Shown here: piece after piece, positions 59,331 to 64,000 of the stretch | Layout of the letters: each line of letters opens with the position of its first letter | Numbering within the stretch: the first letter of the stretch is position 1 | Assembly: GCA_037127255.1 (NCBI GenBank) | Contig: JBANSL010000012.1 | Span: forward strand, 41,531,115 to 41,595,114 | Length of the DNA stretch: 64,000 nt | Direction: 5' to 3' | Source of the DNA: Persicaria tinctoria | Taxonomy: Eukaryota; Streptophyta; Magnoliopsida; Caryophyllales; Polygonaceae | The notes under the pieces: model-generated | Databases searched by the model: none | What the model was told of the DNA's origin: nothing | The model's input: only the letters and a program-made list of their open reading frames with translations | Translations under genes and position numbers: made by a program

Positions 59331-60400
59331 TCACCAAATATAAACTTGGTTTCCGTTAAGAACTACGTATAGACTTGATACTCTTTTACGAGTTATGTAG
59401 GAAATTCGGTATAAAATTTTAAATACGCCGAATTCAGTCACCGGTTACAAATTAAATCAAATGTTCTCAAAAAGAACTACGAATGATTTGATCCCGTCCA
59501 TACGGGTACGTAGGTAGCTTGACATAAAGCTTATGCTCGTCGAGTACAATCGTCAATCCAAAAAAAATCAAATCGGTCCGTTCCGAACTACGATGACTTG
59601 ATTCCACCAAACAAGTGGATACATAGGAAACTCGGTGTAAATCAAATCCTCACCGAGGTCAGTCACATCCAAACTTTCGAATCAAATCCCTCAAATTCAC
59701 TTTTTGACTCTAAGTCATCCCAAATATCAAATTTTCCATCAAATCCAAAGTATCTCCTCCGACTTGATAAAAAGCTTCCGCTCGTCGAGTTCGGTCACGA
59801 CCAAAACTTCAAAAAACCAAATACCAAATTCAAACATGTCTTTCTCAAGAACTACGTGTGATTTGATCCCTTCCAAAAGGGTACGTAGGAAACTCACAAA
59901 CGAGTTCAATCACAACCCCCACATTGACCTTTGAGTCAATTATCAAATCTAAACAAATCAAACTCCAACTCTAAGTCAAATCGTTTTCTATGCAAATGAT
60001 AAGCGGGTTACTTGAGTTACCCTTCCGAGAAGGTGGGCTCAGGTTACTCGGGTGGAGTGTTGTTCGAGCTACCCTTCATAGAAGGTGGGCTTGAGCTTCA
60101 TCCTCTAATGCATACAAGAAAACAAAACCAAATCCAAAACAAATCAAACCAAACACAAAATCCAAATACTATGAACTACGTAAGGCTTAATTCTCTTCCA
60201 AGAGATACGTAGGCAACCCGCTAAAATTTGGGTGCAGCCCAAATCACCAAAACCATTCAAGTCTTTGTATCAATACGACTTCGAATCAAGAGGATAACCA
60301 AAAAGGGTCGAACTCAAATATTAAAAATCAAATAAAATGTGTTGTACGATTATTGCGCATTTTTTTCAACATATTTTTTGCACGCCCGGTGGGACCCTTT
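59330..60400 (+). mobile_element. LTR or leader region of a Ty3/gypsy element with ACTACGT repeats
   Basis: The pattern AGAACTACG-GACTTGATTCC-GGATACGTAGGAAACTC recurs at about 59361, 59481, 59585, 59848 and 60171, a motif familiar from LTRs and leaders of plant gypsy elements. CACGCCCGGTGGGACC (60381-60396) is typical of the stretch right after the LTR in such elements. TACCCTTC(C/A)(G/T)AGAAGGTGGGCT occurs twice near 60019 and 60069. The LTR ends are not defined; the element's right part lies outside the window. Confidence 0.55.
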
Positions 60401-60437
60401 TTGCCTTTTCATCTCTTAGTTGTATTTATACTAATAC

Positions 60438-60683
60438 ATGGTTATATGTTTATGGAAGGTACAAATGACACCAAAAGTGATTGTCAACTTCAACGAGCTT
60501 CCCGCAACCTTCATTATCAAAGGAGGTCGCTGGATCAAGAAGAGAACGTTTGAAGCCCATTGTGACATCAGTCGGGATTCGATATTGGGAACGATCCCAA
60601 TCAACAACAACTTTGGGGTTCTTCAAGCTCCAGAGGACAAGACCGTTGCCAAGTGGGTGTCAAAGTCTCCCGTAAAGCTTTAA
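60438..60683 (+). other. Small ORF between leader and gag
   Basis: 81 codons with KVIVNFNELPATFI and KGGRW motifs and no domain I can name. The position is that of an accessory or upstream ORF in a gypsy element. It could equally be a decayed start of gag. Confidence 0.35.
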
Positions 60684-61084
60684 AGGGAAGGGGGCATGGA
60701 GCTTAAAGCCCTTCCAAGCCATAGGGACAGGAAGTTCAAGGTAACCCGCTCAGCGACAACAACTTCAACAACAAACCCATTTGCAACAAGCTCAAAATGC
60801 AGGAGGGTGGTTACAGTGGCGCGAATCCCACTATTGAAGTCACTCCAATGCCTATCATTCATGTCATCAAAAAAAATAAGGGGCCAATCGCAATTTCCGC
60901 ACAACCTGTCTCCATGGCCAAGAAGGTAAACAAATCCATGAAGAGAAAGGGACGCAAATGCGGATCTCAATGCGAAAAGACAAGAACTCTTCTTGTTCTA
61001 GATCGTTCATCAACTTTAGAGTGAGCGAGTTCAACCCTTGCAAAAGATCTTCTTAGATCGCGGGGGGCAAAAGTAACTCCTCTA

Positions 61085-62690
61085 GTGGCTTCTTTAAGAG
61101 AGATCCTCGTCGGGTCTCTGCCTACCTATCTGAAAGAGGTTGCACAAGTCAATATGACCTCATATTCGGAAGAGATGGAAATCAGAGCCACAAAGGTTAA
61201 ACCTTCAAGATCCAAGAAAGGCAAGAAGGTTCAAGAAACATGTCAAGTCTCTAGAGGTGATGCAAGAGAGAAAGACCGATTGAAGTTAATAAGTTCAGAT
61301 ACTTCAATGGTTGAATCTCAAGCAAACATCTCACAAGATGGACTAGATGTGATGCCGGTATTGACTACCAGCACACCAAGTGTCGAGGAGCAGCTTCAAG
61401 AGTTACAAAGAAAGCTCAATGAAAAAGATGCTCAAATTGCATCACTCCTCGCTCAAATCAATATTCAAGCTCAAACAAATAGACAAGAGCAATCAAGGTC
61501 AAATGGTGAGGGGTCAAGCGGTAGCACATCGATCTCTTCGCAAGAAATCAAAGAGATGATCGCTCAAGGGATAAAAGAAGCTTATGCATCACAAAATCTG
61601 ATGGTGCTCGGGTATAAAAAGCCATATCGAGCACGTTACGATTTGATGCCATTTCCCCCAGGCTACCAGAGACCAAGCTTTGAAAAGTTCGACAGCCTTC
61701 ACGGTTCACCTCACGAGCACCTTGCTCATTTTTATTCTGCTTGTGGTGAAACTACCTTGACTGATGCTTTATTAATTAGGCAATTTGTCCAATCTTTGAA
61801 GGGATCGGCATTCACCTGCTACACTCAACTTCAGTCAGGGTCGATTGAAACATGGGACAATCTACAAAGAGAGTTTCTAGCTCAATTTGTAAGCTCGAAG
61901 GCAAGAGTTTCCATGCTGGATCTCGCAAACACCTATCAAAGGTCTAATGAGCTCGCCAACGACTTCATCGCTAGGTGGAGGAGTATAAGACTCCAATGCC
62001 ATGAAAAATTAAGTGAACATGCATGTGTTCAAATGTGCACCAACAACCTCATACCAGAATTAGCGGTACATGTTGAAAGTGTCGAACCTCATTCATTTGA
62101 TGAGTTGGTGTCTAAAGCGTGCAATGTTGAAAAACAATTAGCGCGAGGATCGATCCAACTGGTCTCGGGTTAGTGAGACTAACAAAAATGATGGCGAAGA
62201 GGTACAAGATGAAGATGAGTCTATGGCGACTTTCGTCAAACATGATCGAGAGTATGTTAGCAAGAATGGTTCCCAAGCTCAAATAAAAGAGAAAGTCAAG
62301 GAGCCAACCAATAGACTCACCCTTCATGAAAGAAGGCAAAAGAAATATCCTTTTGACGATGATGATTTACAAGGGATATTTAATGAACTGGTTAGTGCTA
62401 AACTTTTAACGCTCTTGAAGCCAAAAAGACCGAAAGAAGTTGGCAAGACGAGTGATCCAAAATATTGCACATACCACCGGCTCGTCGGTCATCCAATCAA
62501 AGATTGCTATGTCTTCAAAGACATTGTAGATGACATGATTAACAAAGGAGAAATTGAAATCGAGGGGGGAAACATCCTCAACTCCAACGGCTTCATCAAA
62601 TACCATTTCAATGGTAGACGTTGTAGAGTGCACTCCCTCACTCCAAGTGTCTTCTCAAACAAAAAAAGCACCTTCTATGGATATTGAAAC
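61085..62690 (+). pseudogene. Ty3/gypsy gag, frameshifted
   Basis: The open frame 61085-62173 has a coiled-coil stretch (EEQLQELQRKLNEKDAQIAS) followed by the classic retrotransposon gag domain: MPFPPGYQRP, FEKFD, GSPHEHLAHFYSACGE, RQFVQSLKGSAFTCYTQL, WDNLQREFLAQF and NNLIPELAVHVE. A stop and shift at about 62171 move it to frame 62223-62687, with the zinc-binding-like segment YCTYHRLVGHPIKDCYVFKD. It is then shifted again to 62554-62994. The first codon at 61085 is not ATG; the first in-frame ATG is near 61153. It is a non-functional copy. Confidence 0.85.
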
Positions 62691-63073
62691 TGGGGGCAGC
62701 CCCATATTTTCATTACCTCTTAAGGTGTTGGTGAGAGATGGCCCTTCAAAAGAAGAGTTCTTAAAAGAGAAAGACATCGTTCAATGTTGTATAGTCTCGT
62801 GGGCCGACGACGTGTGCGAAAAAGAAGTGAGAGTTGATATGATTACTCTTCGCTCCAAAAAGCAAATTCTCTCCTTAAAATCAAGAGATAAATCAAAGGG
62901 AAAGAAATCAAGCTTCAGTGAAGCTTCAAATACGTTATACGCACAAGAAGCACAAAGTTCAAGTGCAAAAGCTAAAACCCTCGTTCAAGGGTAAAGCTCC
63001 ATAAAAACTTGTCGAGGAGGCTTGTGTAAAAAATTTCCAAATCTCATACGAAGACGGTGTTCTAACTACAAAT

Positions 63074-63367
63074 GTGATAGAGCCTAGGATGTCCGCATTT
63101 GAAAGGCTTGAGACGGCTTTAGGTGGAACTCTTAAATCTTCTGTGTTTAAATGGTTAGATCCAGCCTCTACATGTGATGCACCGAAATCTTTTGTATTCG
63201 AAAGACTCGAGCTAGCCTCAACAAATGAAGCGTCCAAATTTCCAGTGTTTCAGAGGCTTGATATGGCTTCGACAAGTGAAGAATCTAAACCTTCAGTGTT
63301 TCAAAGGCTTAATTCAGCCTTGACAAGTGGAGAATCTAAAGCTCCAGTAAAGGCTCAGAAAAGTTGA
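63074..63367 (+). repeat. Coding tandem repeats, (S/P)VFxRLxxAST-type
   Basis: Four to five units of about 19-20 residues: AFERLETAL, FVFERLELAST, PVFQRLDMASTSEESK and SVFQRLNSALTSGESK. Such repeats occur between gag and protease in some plant gypsy polyproteins. It lies in a different frame from the preceding gag piece. No protease motif follows inside the window. Confidence 0.65.
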
Positions 63368-63579
63368 TGAGCCTAAAAGCAAGAAAGTCCAAATAAAAAA
63401 GACTAAAAGTAAGAGCTCTGGAAGAGGCAGTCAAAAGTTCTCGTCCATAAGCTCAACCAAATCATGAACACCTAAAATCAAGTAAGGGTGTCAAAATGAT
63501 CAAAGTAGTCTCCAAGGCAGTAAAACAAATAGTTTTGCCTAGAACTACGTAAAACCTTATTTTTGTCTTCTATTTTCAG

Positions 63580-63795
63580 AAGAAGCGGGTCAGCAATGTT
63601 TTCGAGCTCGAGTCACAGTTTGCTCAGCTCCAAGAGGAGCTAAAGAGGGCTAAGGAGCACCTGAGCTCATTTGAGGCACAAAAGAGACAAGCTCATCAAG
63701 AGGCTGAAGAGACTAGGAAGCAAATATCGTCCTTATCAGTTAAGCTAGAAGAGTCCCGGGAGCAACTGGTAGAGCTTTCTGATTCTGAGGAAGTT
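63580..63795 (+). pseudogene. Exon-like fragment of an interactor of constitutively active ROPs (ICR/RIP)
   Basis: An AG acceptor (TATTTTCAG, 63579) precedes a 70-codon open stretch without a start: FELESQFAQLQEELKRAKEH, then SFEAQKRQAHQEAEETRKQ, then VKLEESREQLVELSDSEE. This matches the N-terminal coiled coil of plant ICR/RIP proteins, which link active ROP GTPases to effectors at the plasma membrane and microtubules. Three residues (NVF) appear inserted before ELESQ. The similarity stops at 63795 next to a 14-bp direct repeat (GTCATACTTCAATC at 63799 and 63924). No other ICR exon is seen before the window ends. Confidence 0.7.
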
Positions 63796-63799
63796 ACTG

Positions 63800-64000
63800 T
63801 CATACTTCAATCTTTCATGTTTCCCTTGAACATCCTAATGATCCTTGCATTTATTTGTCTCATCCATTGCTCGCTTCCTAGAAGAACTTGATGGGCCGGT
63901 CCTATAGCCCTACTAGATTGTTGTCATACTTCAATCCATTTTTATTTTTTTAGTAATTTGTAAAATTTTGTAATAAATTTTCAATAATAAGATATATTAA
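63800..64000. other. AT-rich end of window, no gene seen
   Basis: Contains the second GTCATACTTCAATC copy (63924-63937) and a poly(A)-signal-like AATAAA stretch near 63970. Nothing else is recognised. Confidence 0.4.

Overview
The window is nuclear DNA of a flowering plant, most likely a eudicot; I cannot name the genus. The evidence is a 14-exon gene with GT-AG introns, plant-specific families (germin-like cupin, A20/AN1 stress-associated protein, plant mobile domain, ROP-interacting coiled coil) and a very heavy load of plant transposable elements. Only three host genes look intact, all in the first 9.1 kb: a 442-residue major facilitator transporter (+, 392-4356), a convergent germin-like protein (-, 4838-5551) and a small A20/AN1 zinc-finger protein (+, 8584-9057). 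They have no evident shared pathway.

From about 9.6 to 29 kb lies a stack of DNA transposons. Two related Mutator-like elements (MULEs) lie head to tail. Copy A (about 9582-21925) keeps one end and a plant mobile domain (PMD) pseudogene, and was split by a Helitron (10038-11264) and by a long element (about 11389-19954). That long element itself received a 182-bp solo LTR, a 3.1-kb solo LTR and a satellite-like array. Copy B (about 21926-28966) is nearly complete: palindromic subterminal repeats, a PMD gene, then a decayed transposase joined to a SWIM remnant, an AT-hook-like stretch and an OTU cysteine-protease domain.

From 29 to 43 kb come a 5'-truncated L1 LINE with RNase H, a 1.24-kb long-TIR element, a gene-fragment region with a fibrillarin-like exon, and a decayed Tat-lineage Ty3/gypsy element with a second (archaeal-type) RNase H. 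From 42961 to 54082 lies a very young non-coding LTR retrotransposon of the LARD type, with two 2843-bp LTRs and a TTAGG target duplication. It is inserted in minus orientation; its primer-binding site matches initiator tRNA-Met.

From 54 to 59 kb there is a promoter-like and leader-like stretch, a 3.16-kb CACTA element inserted into a tandemly repeated exon-like unit, and a possible minus-strand first exon. The last 5 kb hold the 5' part of another Ty3/gypsy element (LTR or leader, frameshifted gag, a repeat-rich tail) followed by an exon-like fragment of an interactor of constitutively active ROPs (ICR/RIP). Many stop codons in the element genes look like C-to-T decay of methylated DNA. No tRNA, rRNA or CRISPR was recognised. 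All identifications come from reading the sequence; no database search was run.
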